Assembly: GCA_937874315.1 (NCBI GenBank)
Contig: CALNAE010000117.1
Span: 1 to 42,188 of the forward strand
Direction of reading: 5' to 3'
Length of the DNA stretch: 42,188 nucleotides
From: an uncultured Bifidobacterium sp.
GTDB taxonomy: Bacteria > Actinomycetota > Actinomycetes > Actinomycetales > Bifidobacteriaceae
The position numbers and the translations under genes were made by a program. The notes beneath the pieces are model-generated. The model searched no databases. It was not told where the DNA came from and saw only the letters and a program-made list of their open reading frames with translations. Shown here piece by piece: positions 1 to 9,010 of the stretch (positions are counted from its first letter, which is position 1; each line of letters begins with the position of its first letter).

Positions 1-1857
1 GACGGACATGCTGACGATTACGCCGACGAAGGGGCGAGCGCCGATGCCGGTAGCGGCGAGCCTGGCGCGGAACAGCCGACCACGCGGAGCCCCAACCCCG
101 CTGTTGGCGATTCGGGACGGCAGGAGACGGAGCCGTTGCCTACGTCATCTTCGATTCCCGGTCCGCTCTCGACGGCTCAATCCTCGACGGCTCAGTCCTC
201 GACGGGCCCGTCGGCGCCGGGCCAGTCCGCTGGATTCGCAGGGCCGGCCGTTGATTCGGGGCAGTCGCCGGTCGCAGGCCAGAATGCCGCCGGTCCTTAT
301 CGTCCGGCACCTGAATATGGGGCCTATGGTCCTGTACCGGTCCAGACGGAGCAGCAGCAAAACGAGCAGAACGTCGGTTTCAACGGGACGCAGAACCCTG
401 CTTCGGGCGATGCGAACGGTGCTCAGGGCGGGCGCAACCCCTATTTTGGATCGAACGACTACGGCAATCCCTTCGCCAATCGCAACCCGTACGGCGCGCA
501 GCAGCAGGGCGTTCCCCATGGCGATGGCCAGATGCCGGGTGCGTCCCAGCCGGGTGCGCCTCAGCCACCTCAGGGGCAAGGATATCCTCAACGCAATCCG
601 TTCACGGGCCGGCCGTCCGAGCCTTCGACTGCGCAACGAACGGTGAGTCCGCTGCTGTCCGCCATCGTCGCGGCCGTCGTCGCGGCGGCGTTGTGCCTCG
701 GAATCGGATATGCGGCGATCACCAATGGGTGGATCAGTGTACCGGCGAGCACTTCAATCACCAATATCGGTTCGAATTCGTCCAGCTCCGGCAGCGCGGC
801 GCTCAAGGCGGGACAAAGCGCCAACTGGACCGCCGTTTCCAAGGCCGTTTCGGGTTCGGTTGTTTCCATCCAAACCACGATCAGCGGCGGTGTGGCGAAG
901 GGATCTGGCGCCATCGTCGACAGCGCCGGTTACATCGTGACCAACAACCATGTCATTTCTGGTGCCACGGCCATTCAGGTGACGCTGACCGATGGGCAGA
1001 TCTACTCGGCTAAACTCGTCGGTACCGACACGACCACTGACTTGGCGGTAATCAAGATGGAGAATGCGCCGAGCGGTCTTAAGGCGGTGACCTTCGCCGA
1101 TTCCGATTCGTTGGCGGTCGGCGAGAGCGTGATGGCCATCGGCAACCCGCTTGGCTATGACGATACGGCCACGACCGGCATCGTCTCCGCGTTGAATCGT
1201 CCGGTTTCCGTCACCGATGAGAGTCAGACGGAGATCGTCACCAATGCCGTGCAGATTGACGCCGCCATCAACCCGGGCAATTCTGGTGGACCGACCTTCA
1301 ATTCAGCGGGGCAGGTCGTCGGCATCAACTCGTCGATAGCCACGGCCTCCAGTTCGTCCAGTTCGTCCAGCTCGGAGTCCGGATCGATCGGCATCGGCTT
1401 CGCCATCCCCTCCAACCTGGTGAAGCGAGTGTCGCAGGAAATCATCAAAGACGGTTCGGTCAAGCACGTTAAACTCGGCGTGACCATTCAGAGCTCGACG
1501 GCGACGGCCGACGGTGTCACCCGCGGCGGCGCGAAGGTCGTCCAGGTCACTTCCGGCAGTCCGGCCGATAAGGCGGGGCTCAAATCGGGCGACACGATCG
1601 TGGCATACGACGGCTATGCCGTTAACAACAACTACTCGGTGCTCGGTTTCGTCCGCGCGGCAGCGTTGGGCGACAAGGCAAAGTTGACGGTGGTTCGTGA
1701 CTCTAAGGCCATAGAGATCGATGTGACCTTGGATCAGCAGGAGTCAACGAGCACTACTTCCAGCGGCAGCGGCTCGGGCTCGAGTGGCAATAACAATAAC
1801 AATAACAATAACAATAACAACGGCAACGGGCTCACTGATCCGTTTGGTCTGTGGTAA
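1..1857 (+). CDS. htrA: HtrA/DegP-like membrane-anchored serine protease with PDZ domain (5' truncated by window)
   Basis: Trypsin-fold protease of the HtrA family, expected to degrade or refold damaged proteins at the outer face of the membrane. The reading frame is open from base 1 without a stop, so the true start lies outside; a TTG at 136 is not needed. About 210 residues of Pro/Gly/Gln/Ser-rich cytoplasmic sequence are followed by one transmembrane helix (about 643-720) and a Ser-rich linker. The protease domain has the catalytic triad His (codon 949, TNNHVISG), Asp (1039, TTDLAVIKM) and Ser (1282, NPGNSGGP). A serine run interrupts the domain at about 1351-1380. One PDZ domain follows (about 1480-1720), then a Ser/Gly tail, eleven Asn in a row and the end GLTDPFGLW. 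Long disordered N-termini before the helix are usual in actinobacterial HtrA; the poly-Asn tail is unusual. Confidence 0.93.
   Translation, partial: DGHADDYADEGASADAGSGEPGAEQPTTRSPNPAVGDSGRQETEPLPTSSSIPGPLSTAQSSTAQSSTGPSAPGQSAGFAGPAVDSGQSPVAGQNAAGPYRPAPEYGAYGPVPVQTEQQQNEQNVGFNGTQNPASGDANGAQGGRNPYFGSNDYGNPFANRNPYGAQQQGVPHGDGQMPGASQPGAPQPPQGQGYPQRNPFTGRPSEPSTAQRTVSPLLSAIVAAVVAAALCLGIGYAAITNGWISVPASTSITNIGSNSSSSGSAALKAGQSANWTAVSKAVSGSVVSIQTTISGGVAKGSGAIVDSAGYIVTNNHVISGATAIQVTLTDGQIYSAKLVGTDTTTDLAVIKMENAPSGLKAVTFADSDSLAVGESVMAIGNPLGYDDTATTGIVSALNRPVSVTDESQTEIVTNAVQIDAAINPGNSGGPTFNSAGQVVGINSSIATASSSSSSSSSESGSIGIGFAIPSNLVKRVSQEIIKDGSVKHVKLGVTIQSSTATADGVTRGGAKVVQVTSGSPADKAGLKSGDTIVAYDGYAVNNNYSVLGFVRAAALGDKAKLTVVRDSKAIEIDVTLDQQESTSTTSSGSGSGSSGNNNNNNNNNNNGNGLTDPFGLW
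1789..1821 (+). repeat. Hexanucleotide microsatellite encoding poly-Asn
   Basis: Five tandem copies of AATAAC plus one AAC lie near the 3' end of the HtrA gene and encode eleven consecutive Asn. The unit is six bases, so slippage would change the number of Asn in pairs without breaking the frame. Confidence 0.9.
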
Positions 1858-2202
1858 TAGACGAGTTCAGGCATAACGAGGCTGCTCGGCTGGGGCGTAT
1901 ACCGACCCTGGCCGGCATGAACCTCTGGCCGGCATGATCCCTGTCGTGACGTATGCGGATGGGTCGAGGGTGATCACCCTCGACCCATCCGCATACTGTG
2001 TTACCATGGTCAGACACGTGTTTCACTTGGCGTATGTCATGTGGAGCATGTCGCATAATTGAACGTATTTCTTTACGCCGTGTATCGCGCAGCATTTCCA
2101 GGAACCGCCAGTTCATTGGGGAATCTCCGGTGGGTTAACAAGGCGTGATTGCAGTGTCGACTCTATATGGGCCGACTCCGTAAACGAGCGTAAGGAGCAA
2201 TG
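1858..2202. other. Intergenic region between htrA and the P-type ATPase
   Basis: 345 bases without a convincing gene. It holds a 13-bp direct repeat (CTGGCCGGCATGA at 1908-1920 and 1925-1937), the 46-bp palindrome described separately, and an A/T-richer stretch from about 2040 that is probably the ATPase promoter region. TATATG at about 2164 is a possible -10. No recognisable riboswitch was seen. Confidence 0.6.
1951..1996. terminator. 46-bp perfect palindrome, probable bidirectional terminator of htrA
   Basis: Every base from 1951 to 1996 pairs with its mirror partner about the centre TGA|TCA at 1973/1974. As RNA it would give a stem of about 21 bp with a 4-nt loop. It lies about 95 bases after the htrA stop. 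No clear T-tract follows (CTGTGTTACC), so termination is inferred from position and stem strength; a protein-binding site is the alternative. Confidence 0.55.
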
Positions 2203-4365
2203 ATGCGGCGCATCATCGTTTTTCTTCGACAGGTCCCATTGTTGACCGTCACTGTCCTATCCGTTATTCCCATCGCGCTATTGTGGTCGGTTCGGCCCCC
2301 GGCTCTTACGCTGCCCGCCGGTTTTCCGCAGCCGTCGCTAGGCCAATGGGTGGTGATCGTACTGGCGGTCATCACGGTCGTCAACGCGTTGCGCACCATG
2401 GTTGGGGATTTGCGCCATGGCCGGCCGGGAGTGGATGTCCTCGCCATCATCGCCATTCTCGCCACCCTGGCGGTACAGGAATACTGGGCGAGCTGGGCCG
2501 TGGTCCTTATGGTCTGGTCCGGCGACGCCATCGAGGAATACGCCGAGTCCAAGGCCGGCAGCAACTTAAGCGCGTTGGTCAGTGCCGCTCCGCGCGAGGC
2601 CCATCTGATGACCTTGCCGGGCACCAACGCGGACGGTGCGGAAACAACGACGGATTCCCGAGCTTCATCGACAGGGGAGCCATGGCGCACGGTCGCGGCC
2701 GAGACGGTGAATATCGGCGATGTGCTGATGGTGCTGCCCGGGGAGACGGTGCCGGTAGACGGGTCGCTGATGAGCGGCCAGGCGACGCTCGATCTGAGCG
2801 CGATCAACGGCGAGCCGTTGCCCCGAACCGTCTACGCGGGTGCCCGGGTGATGTCCGGTGCCGTCAACGGCGCGAATGCCATCACCGTGCGCGCCACCAA
2901 ACTATCCCGAGATTCGCAGTATCAGCATATTCTCACGCTCGTCTCTTCCGCCCGCGATTCGCGCGCGCCGGTCGTGAGAACCGCCGATACGCTCGCCATA
3001 CCGTTCACCGTGTTGTCGTTGGTGATCGCCGCGATGGCCTGGATACTCTCGGCCGACCCCGCCAGGTTCGCTCAGGTGTTGGTTCTTGCCACGCCGTGCC
3101 CGTTGCTGATCGCCGCGCCCGTCGCCTATCTGGCCGGCACCGGCAAATTGGCGAAGGCGGGGATTTTGATCAAAACCCAGGAGGTTATCGAGAACCTGGC
3201 ACGTGTCAGCCATGTGTTCTTCGACAAAACCGGTACGCTGACATCAAAGCGTCCTCACGTATTGCGCGTTGACCTGCCGGTTCTTTCCGGGCATAAGCTC
3301 GATCCCGACGCCGACGCCGGTGTTCTCGATCCCGATCATGTGCTCATGCTTGCCGGTTTAGTGGAGGGATATTCGGTCCATATCCTCTCCCAGGGGATTT
3401 CAACCGCGGGTCAGCAGGCGCTGCAACGATTGCGTGACGATGGCAAGGCGTCGCGTGAATTCCCCGTGATCACCTCCGTGAACGAGGATCCCGGCAACGG
3501 TGTCAGCGGCGATGTCGATGGCAGGCATGTCCGAGTCGGCCGTTTTGATTACGTCATGGCGGATGGGCATGCACCTGCGGCCGGCGAGTCGGCGGATCGG
3601 CAGGTCGCCTCCGCGCCCGACCTTCGACAGAGCGGACGGCAAACCGGAGAAGATGAGCCGGATAAGCGACGCGGGCATGAAGAGTTCTTCCCCGAAGACG
3701 TCTGCCCGCCGATTTCGCCGGACGAGATGACGTCTTACGTCTCGGTCGATGGGCGTCTGGCCGGTCGCATCGTGCTGAGAGACACGCCGAGGGAGAATGC
3801 GAAACAAGCGCTCGCCGCGCTGCATTCCCTGGGTGTTGACAAACTGACGATGGTGACCGGGGACCGTGCCGCATCCGCGCGGACCATTGCGGCGGAGGTC
3901 GGCATCGGCGATGTGCGCTCGGATCTGCTGCCGGAAGACAAGCTCAGGGCCATACAGTCCGACCGCGGGGGGCGCAGTGGCGGCAAACGCGGCGCGATGC
4001 GGCCGATCGCCATGATGGTGGGCGACGGGGTTAACGACGCGCCTGTGCTCGCGGCCGCGGATATCGGTGTCGCCATAACGGATGGGACCACGACCGCGGC
4101 GTCGCAATCCGCGCAGATGGTCATCATGGATGACGACATCGCGGCGGTTCCGCGCTCAATAGCCATAGCCAGGCAGACCAAGAGGGTGATGCTGCAGGCG
4201 GTGATCATCGGTCTGGGCCTCGCGGTGGTGGGCATGCTCGCCGCGGCTTTCGATCTTATCCCCGTGGTCGTCGGTGCCTTCCTGCAGGAGGTCATCGATG
4301 TTATCTCCATCATGTGGGCGTTGACGGTACTCACCGGCCATGAGCGCGATCTCGGGCTTGATTGA
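2203..4365 (+). CDS. Heavy-metal P-type ATPase of the TPC subtype
   Basis: Metal-translocating P1B-like ATPase of about 720 residues. There is no N-terminal HMA domain; the protein starts almost directly in membrane helices. The intramembrane metal motif is T-P-C (about residues 297-299, codons 3091-3099) in place of the CPC of copper and zinc pumps. The phosphorylation motif DKTGTLTS has its Asp at codon 3223, and the hinge motif GDGVNDAP lies at 4021-4044. The N-domain carries the HP-loop equivalent SVHI, and at about 3580-3725 a charged, low-complexity insertion. TPC-type pumps have been linked to Ni, Fe or Co in other bacteria, but the substrate cannot be read here. AAGGAG at 2192-2197 is too close to the ATG at 2200 and well spaced for the one at 2203, which I chose. 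Confidence 0.9.
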   Translation: MRRIIVFLRQVPLLTVTVLSVIPIALLWSVRPPALTLPAGFPQPSLGQWVVIVLAVITVVNALRTMVGDLRHGRPGVDVLAIIAILATLAVQEYWASWAVVLMVWSGDAIEEYAESKAGSNLSALVSAAPREAHLMTLPGTNADGAETTTDSRASSTGEPWRTVAAETVNIGDVLMVLPGETVPVDGSLMSGQATLDLSAINGEPLPRTVYAGARVMSGAVNGANAITVRATKLSRDSQYQHILTLVSSARDSRAPVVRTADTLAIPFTVLSLVIAAMAWILSADPARFAQVLVLATPCPLLIAAPVAYLAGTGKLAKAGILIKTQEVIENLARVSHVFFDKTGTLTSKRPHVLRVDLPVLSGHKLDPDADAGVLDPDHVLMLAGLVEGYSVHILSQGISTAGQQALQRLRDDGKASREFPVITSVNEDPGNGVSGDVDGRHVRVGRFDYVMADGHAPAAGESADRQVASAPDLRQSGRQTGEDEPDKRRGHEEFFPEDVCPPISPDEMTSYVSVDGRLAGRIVLRDTPRENAKQALAALHSLGVDKLTMVTGDRAASARTIAAEVGIGDVRSDLLPEDKLRAIQSDRGGRSGGKRGAMRPIAMMVGDGVNDAPVLAAADIGVAITDGTTTAASQSAQMVIMDDDIAAVPRSIAIARQTKRVMLQAVIIGLGLAVVGMLAAAFDLIPVVVGAFLQEVIDVISIMWALTVLTGHERDLGLD

Positions 4366-4421
4366 CGTCGCCCCTGGCGGGCGGTCGTCGTCGGGGTCTG
4401 TCGCGCGCTGATGGTTTGCGA

Positions 4422-4427
4422 TACCCT
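4422..4427 (+). promoter_or_regulatory. Possible -10 element for a leaderless fprA transcript
   Basis: TACCCT fits TA-N3-T and lies 7 bases upstream of a GTG at 4435. No Shine-Dalgarno is visible before either candidate start. The pattern matches a leaderless message, but with no supporting -35 it is tentative. Confidence 0.35.
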
Positions 4428-4434
4428 TGGGGCT

Positions 4435-5883
4435 GTGATTGAACATAGTGAACTTCGTATCGCCGTTGTCGGCGCCGGCCCGGCCGGTGTATATTCCTCG
4501 GATATCTTCCTGCGCGAATTGAAAAACAAAGGCGAGGAGCTGGGTATCGGCACGAGCGCGCGTATCGACGTCTTCGAAAAGCTGCCGGTTCCGTTCGGAT
4601 TGGTACGCTATGGCGTGGCACCGGACCATCCCGGCATCAAGTTCATCGCCGAGGCGTTGGAGAAGACGCTCGACAATCCCGATATCCATCTGTATTGCGA
4701 TGTGGAATTCGGCACGGATGTCATGCTCGACGACCTATTGCGACGCTATGACATGGTGTTGTTCGCCACCGGCGCGGTCGAGGACAGGCCGTTGGACCTG
4801 CCCGGTGTCGGGCTTGACGGTGTGTATGGCGCCGCCCGGTTCGTTGAATGGTACGACGGTTATCCCGACGGCCCGCGCGATTGGCCGCTTGCCGCTCGAC
4901 AGGTCGCGGTGATCGGCGGCGGCAATGTGGCCATGGACGTGTCACGGGAGCTGATGCGGCATGCCGATGATCTGCATGCGCATACCGATATCCCCGACAA
5001 CGTCTACGAAGGCATCCGACGCAATGCCGCGCGGGAGTTGCATCTGTTCGTGCGCCGTGGTGTCGCCCAGGCCAAATTCTCCGTACAGGAGTTGCGCGAA
5101 TTGGAGAAATTATCCGGTGTGCAGCTGGTTGTCGACGAGGAGGATTTCGAGCTCGACGCCGAAACGATCGAGAAAGCAGGCCACGATAAACTCACCCGCC
5201 AGATGGTGGAGGAGCTGTTCGTCATCCGCGACATGGCCCGTGATATGGCGGATGATGGCGGCGTCGATTACAACGGCGACCCGGCCGATCGCGCGTACCA
5301 TCTTCATTTCAACGCATCGCCGACCGAGCTTCTCGGCACCGCCGGAGCCGTGAACGCCGTGAGAGTGGAGCGCACCGATACCGGAGCGGATGGCGTCATG
5401 CATCGCACCGGCGTATTCACGGATTACCCGGCGCAGGCGGTGTATCACGCCATCGGGTACAAGCCGGCCCGCGCGGCTGGAATCGCCTACGATAATCGTC
5501 GCACGGTGCTGGCCAACGACGAGGGGCGTATCCTTTCGGACGCCCAAGACGGCGTGGTCGTTCCTCGGCTGTATGCCACCGGTTGGGCCAAGCGCGGCCC
5601 TATCGGTCTGATCGGATCGACGAAATCCGACGCGCTGCTCATCGTGGGGCATATGCTCGACGATCTCGCCGGGGAGGCCGCCGCCGGCAGGCTCGCTCCG
5701 GACCGCGATCCGGCATCGATCGATCGGCTGCTCGCCCAACGCGGCGTCAGGCCCATTGATTTCGCCGGGTGGAAGCGTATCGACGGTTTCGAGCGGGCAC
5801 AGGGTGCGGAGGAGGGGCGCGAGCATAAAAAGGTCGTCGAGCCCGAACGACTTCGTGGTCTTGCTCATGGTGAGTCGCGCTGA
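4435..5883 (+). CDS. fprA: Ferredoxin/adrenodoxin-type NADP+ reductase (FprA family)
   Basis: Flavoprotein of about 482 residues that moves electrons between NADPH and ferredoxin, of the adrenodoxin-reductase type known from mycobacterial FprA. The FAD-binding Rossmann motif GAGPAG is at residues 13-18. The family signature GLVRYGVAPDHPGIK follows, then the NADP-binding motif GGGNVAMD at about 161-168 and the C-terminal FAD contact ATGWAKRGPIGLIGS from about 381. Length and motif order match the family. The start is uncertain: an ATG at 4411 adds eight residues, but GTG 4435 leaves the short lead-in before the Rossmann fold usual in this family and has a possible -10 directly upstream. The gene is 69 bases after the ATPase and probably has its own promoter. 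Confidence 0.9.
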   Translation: MIEHSELRIAVVGAGPAGVYSSDIFLRELKNKGEELGIGTSARIDVFEKLPVPFGLVRYGVAPDHPGIKFIAEALEKTLDNPDIHLYCDVEFGTDVMLDDLLRRYDMVLFATGAVEDRPLDLPGVGLDGVYGAARFVEWYDGYPDGPRDWPLAARQVAVIGGGNVAMDVSRELMRHADDLHAHTDIPDNVYEGIRRNAARELHLFVRRGVAQAKFSVQELRELEKLSGVQLVVDEEDFELDAETIEKAGHDKLTRQMVEELFVIRDMARDMADDGGVDYNGDPADRAYHLHFNASPTELLGTAGAVNAVRVERTDTGADGVMHRTGVFTDYPAQAVYHAIGYKPARAAGIAYDNRRTVLANDEGRILSDAQDGVVVPRLYATGWAKRGPIGLIGSTKSDALLIVGHMLDDLAGEAAAGRLAPDRDPASIDRLLAQRGVRPIDFAGWKRIDGFERAQGAEEGREHKKVVEPERLRGLAHGESR

Positions 5884-6039
5884 GCGGCTTCATCGCGTGC
5901 TACCATGTGTTGCGGGTATGAAGTTCACCCCGGGCATATCGCTCGAACCGCCCACGGGCTGATGACTTCTGCAGGGATGCAGGAGTCTGTCTGTTGGGCA
6001 AGGATCCTCTCCCTGGAACGCAGGTGAAAGGACATGCTT

Positions 6040-6522
6040 ATGACCCGGACGATTACAGTGACCATCGAGATCCCGCGCGGGAGCCGCAACAAATACGAGG
6101 TGGATCATGCCACCGGGCGCGTCAGACTTGACAGGACGCTGTTTACTTCGATGGGGTATCCCGCCGATTACGGGTTCATCGACGGCACGCTCGGGCAGGA
6201 CGGCGATCCACTCGATGCGTTGTTACTGATCGACGAATCGGTGTTCCCCGGATGTCTGGTCCGCTGCCGGCCGGTCGGCATGATGATGATGGCCGACGAG
6301 CATGGCCCGGATGCGAAAATCCTGTGTGTTCCCGATGACGCGCGATATGCGTCGGTGCAGGGGCTGGACGACGTCAGCGACTTCACCAAGGCGGAGATTC
6401 GGCACTTCTTCTCGCAGTACAAGACCCTCGAACCCGGTAAGTATGTGAATGACGACATCCATTGGGAGGGGCTAGACGCGGCGCTTGCCGAGATAGCCGC
6501 GTCATCTGCACGTGCCGAGTGA
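6040..6522 (+). CDS. ppa: Inorganic pyrophosphatase (family I)
   Basis: Soluble Mg-dependent enzyme that hydrolyses the pyrophosphate released by nucleic-acid, protein and other syntheses. The product is 160 residues, typical of bacterial family I. The substrate-binding start (IEIPRGSRNKYEVD) and the metal-binding signature D-G-D-P-L-D with Asp54, Asp56 and Asp59 are intact. GAAAGGA-like sequence at 6026-6032 is almost fused to the ATG at 6034 but 7 bases from the ATG at 6040, so the latter is the better start (MTRTITV). The gene has a 150-base upstream region and stands alone. Confidence 0.93.
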   Translation: MTRTITVTIEIPRGSRNKYEVDHATGRVRLDRTLFTSMGYPADYGFIDGTLGQDGDPLDALLLIDESVFPGCLVRCRPVGMMMMADEHGPDAKILCVPDDARYASVQGLDDVSDFTKAEIRHFFSQYKTLEPGKYVNDDIHWEGLDAALAEIAASSARAE

Positions 6523-6534
6523 TTGCGGTCGAGC

Positions 6535-6576
6535 GGTTTCAGCAGAGTGATTACATCCGGGTTTCAGCGGAGTGAT
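6535..6576 (+). repeat. 17-bp direct repeat upstream of htpX
   Basis: GGTTTCAGCAGAGTGAT (6535-6551) recurs at 6560-6576 with a single change (A to G at the tenth base). The copies are offset by 25 bp. They lie between ppa and htpX, about 150 bases before the htpX start, and may be operator half-sites or a local duplication. Confidence 0.75.
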
Positions 6577-6724
6577 CCATGTCCGAATGACCGGGGTCAT
6601 GCGAGTGGCTGCAAGCGGGGCCGTGTCATCTGGTATCGATGCCGCCAGACGCCATGAGCTATCTCGGATTTTCGTTCGGAGAATATTCAGGAAAAGTCCA
6701 GTGGACTCGGTTATCGTGACCATT

Positions 6725-7672
6725 ATGAATCGTGAGCTAAAGGTGCACGGGCATTTCAACGGCCTGAAGACAACCGTGCTGTTCGCCCTGATGTGGGCGG
6801 TCATCATGTTGGTATGGTGGTTCACCGGCGGCCGCCAGGGCACCTTGGGATTGTTCATCGTCATCGGGCTCGGCACGACGTTCGGGTCCTATTGGTTCTC
6901 CGATAAACTCGCCATCGCCTCGATGCGCGCGCGGGAGGTGTCCGAGCAGGAGGCTCCGGTGCTGTACCGCGTCACGCGTGAATTATCCGCGGCGGCCGGC
7001 AAACCGATGCCGCGAATCTACATCGCTCCGACGATGAGTCCGAACGCCTTCGCCACGGGGCGCAATGAGCGGCATGCGGCCGTCTGCTGCACCCAGGGCA
7101 TTCTGCAGATGCTGAACGAGCGGGAGATCCGCGGCGTGCTGGGGCATGAGCTGATGCACGTGTACAACCATGACATTCTCACCTCGGCCATAGCCTCGGC
7201 CATGTCCACGGTGATCACCTATCTGGGCTACTCCATGATGTATCTCGGCGGTGGCAACAGCCGCGACGACCGCTCCAACGGCGGTGGATTGGGGCTGATC
7301 GGCGTTCTGCTCAGCGCGATTCTTGCGCCTATCGGGGCGTCGCTCATCCAGATGGCCATCTCCCGAACGCGCGAATACGACGCCGACGAGGACGGCAGCC
7401 GTCTGACGCGTGATCCCGAGGCTCTGGCTTCGGCCCTGAACAAGATCTCGACCGGCGCACAGGCCAATCCGATGCCGCAGACCGCCGGGACGCAGAACGT
7501 CGCCGCGATGATGATCGCGAATCCATTCTCCGTGCAAGGGCTGAGCCGTCTGTTCTCCACGCATCCGCCCACCGATCAGCGCATCGCCAGACTCATGCGG
7601 ATGGCGCAGGAGATGCAGCAGTCCGACGTCGACGCGGGATCGCGGTATTCACAGGTCGGCTACCAAGACTGA
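6725..7672 (+). CDS. htpX: HtpX-type membrane zinc metalloprotease (M48B)
   Basis: Membrane endopeptidase that removes misfolded membrane proteins, often induced by envelope stress. From ATG 6725 the product has 315 residues. Two N-terminal transmembrane helices follow the start NGLKTTVLFALMWAVIM. The zinc motif HELMH is at residues 141-145, and the third ligand is Glu217 in REYDADE. Two further hydrophobic segments lie between them, as in HtpX. An in-frame extension back to 6572 has no hydrophobic start or family similarity and is rejected. There is no Shine-Dalgarno before 6725, but TATCGT at 6712-6717 is 7 bases upstream, consistent with a leaderless transcript. Confidence 0.93.
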   Translation: MNRELKVHGHFNGLKTTVLFALMWAVIMLVWWFTGGRQGTLGLFIVIGLGTTFGSYWFSDKLAIASMRAREVSEQEAPVLYRVTRELSAAAGKPMPRIYIAPTMSPNAFATGRNERHAAVCCTQGILQMLNEREIRGVLGHELMHVYNHDILTSAIASAMSTVITYLGYSMMYLGGGNSRDDRSNGGGLGLIGVLLSAILAPIGASLIQMAISRTREYDADEDGSRLTRDPEALASALNKISTGAQANPMPQTAGTQNVAAMMIANPFSVQGLSRLFSTHPPTDQRIARLMRMAQEMQQSDVDAGSRYSQVGYQD

Positions 7673-7800
7673 ACTCCGGCGTCAGCTCGGGCGCCGTGGT
7701 CCGATATGATGACGTTGTTCCAGCAGGGCGCTACGCCGATGCGACATGGCGACGATTCGTGCTAAGCTTGCCAATCGTGTGCGGCGAGGGCCGCGTCATT

Positions 7801-7874
7801 GCGGATGTAGTTCATCGGTAGAACGGCAGCTTCCCAAGCTGCAGAGGCGGGTTCGACTCCCGTCATCCGCTCCA
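7801..7874 (+). tRNA. tRNA-Gly(CCC)
   Basis: Full cloverleaf: acceptor GCGGATG/CATCCGC, D-arm GTTC/GAAC, anticodon stem GCAGC/GCTGC around loop TTCCCAA (anticodon CCC), T-arm GCGGG/CCCGT around TTCGACT, discriminator T and an encoded CCA (7872-7874). It reads glycine codon GGG. It stands alone between htpX and the sugar transporter; no integrase or duplicated 3' end is nearby. Confidence 0.97.
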
Positions 7875-7998
7875 TACCGTCGTCCGGGGATCTGGGGATT
7901 TGGGGCTGTTTGTCCGTGTGCTACCGTTGCTGGTATGTCGTAGCGTCGCGATGCGACGGATACTGTGCCGGATTCGGTGCCGTTGAAAAGAGGGGGGT

Positions 7999-8859
7999 AT
8001 GGGGTTGCAGATCCTACTGGCGTTGGTTCCCTCGGTGCTGTGGGGCCTGTATTCGCTGATCATCCCCAAAATCGGCGGGAACACCGGACAGCAGACTCTG
8101 GGTGTTACGACCGGTGCTCTGCTGTTCGCCGGGATATGCTTTCCGTTCTACCGGCACCATTACACATTGTTCGGCGTCACGGTCAGCGTCCTCTCGGGAT
8201 TCATCTGGGCGTTTGCCTGTCTGTATCAGGTCAAGTCATTCAAGCAGATGGGCGTTTCGCGTACCATGCCCATCACAACCGGTATGCAGCTCATCGGAAC
8301 CGGCTTGGTCGGCGTATTGTTTCTGCACGAGCTTGGCGCCGCCGCCGCACTGGAGCTCGGTATCGCCGCCCTCGTGGTGTTCGTGGTCGGCATTGCGTTG
8401 ACCTCGTATCGTGAACGGAAGGAATCTTACGACCACGTGGGTGCAGGGATGGTCACCGTCACGCTGTCTTCGTTCGCCTATGTCGCCTATATCGTGATCA
8501 TCGAGATCTTTGCCGTGAACTCTTTTGATGTCATCCTGCCCCAAGCCGCGGGGATGGTGGCTGGCGCGCTTCTGATGACCATGAACGACGAGGATAGATT
8601 CAGCGCCAAGACGGCGCAGCTCATCATACCCGGCGTGCTCTGGGCGGCCGGCAATCTCATCATGTTCTATTCCAATGGTGTTCTCGGCGTCGCGCTGAGT
8701 TTCCCACTTTCCCAATTGGGCATCATCATTTCCAGTGTCGGCGGCATGGTGGTGTTGCATGAGGAAAAGTCGAGAACGGAACGTATCGCCCTGCTGATTG
8801 GTCTGCTGTGCGTCTTTTGCGGTGTGGTGCTGGTGGGGGCCGCCAAGGCGCTGCAATAG
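7999..8859 (+). CDS. GRP-family sugar (glucose/ribose) uptake transporter
   Basis: Integral membrane protein of 286 residues with about ten hydrophobic helices. Its start (MGLQILLALVPSVLWGLYSL) and internal pattern match the glucose/ribose porter branch of the drug/metabolite superfamily (GlcU/RbsU). These proteins are proton-coupled monosaccharide carriers; which sugar this one takes cannot be read. AAAGAGGGGG immediately before ATG 7999 is a strong Shine-Dalgarno. It is monocistronic by spacing and follows the tRNA gene by 124 bases. Confidence 0.85.
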   Translation: MGLQILLALVPSVLWGLYSLIIPKIGGNTGQQTLGVTTGALLFAGICFPFYRHHYTLFGVTVSVLSGFIWAFACLYQVKSFKQMGVSRTMPITTGMQLIGTGLVGVLFLHELGAAAALELGIAALVVFVVGIALTSYRERKESYDHVGAGMVTVTLSSFAYVAYIVIIEIFAVNSFDVILPQAAGMVAGALLMTMNDEDRFSAKTAQLIIPGVLWAAGNLIMFYSNGVLGVALSFPLSQLGIIISSVGGMVVLHEEKSRTERIALLIGLLCVFCGVVLVGAAKALQ

Positions 8860-9010
8860 TCGCAATACCAACGGCCGAACGACCGACTGGTCGCGAACCG
8901 ATCGTCTCGGCATTCGTCTTGGCATTCGCGTCGGTACGTCGCTAGGTCGAATCTTGTTCACCCGGAGGACCTAGTATGGCGCTGAACAAATCGGACTAGA
9001 GGGTGTGAAT

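Noticed and set aside
7801..7874. tRNA gene as an integration site
   Set aside because: No integrase, no duplicated tRNA 3' end and no foreign-looking DNA beside it.
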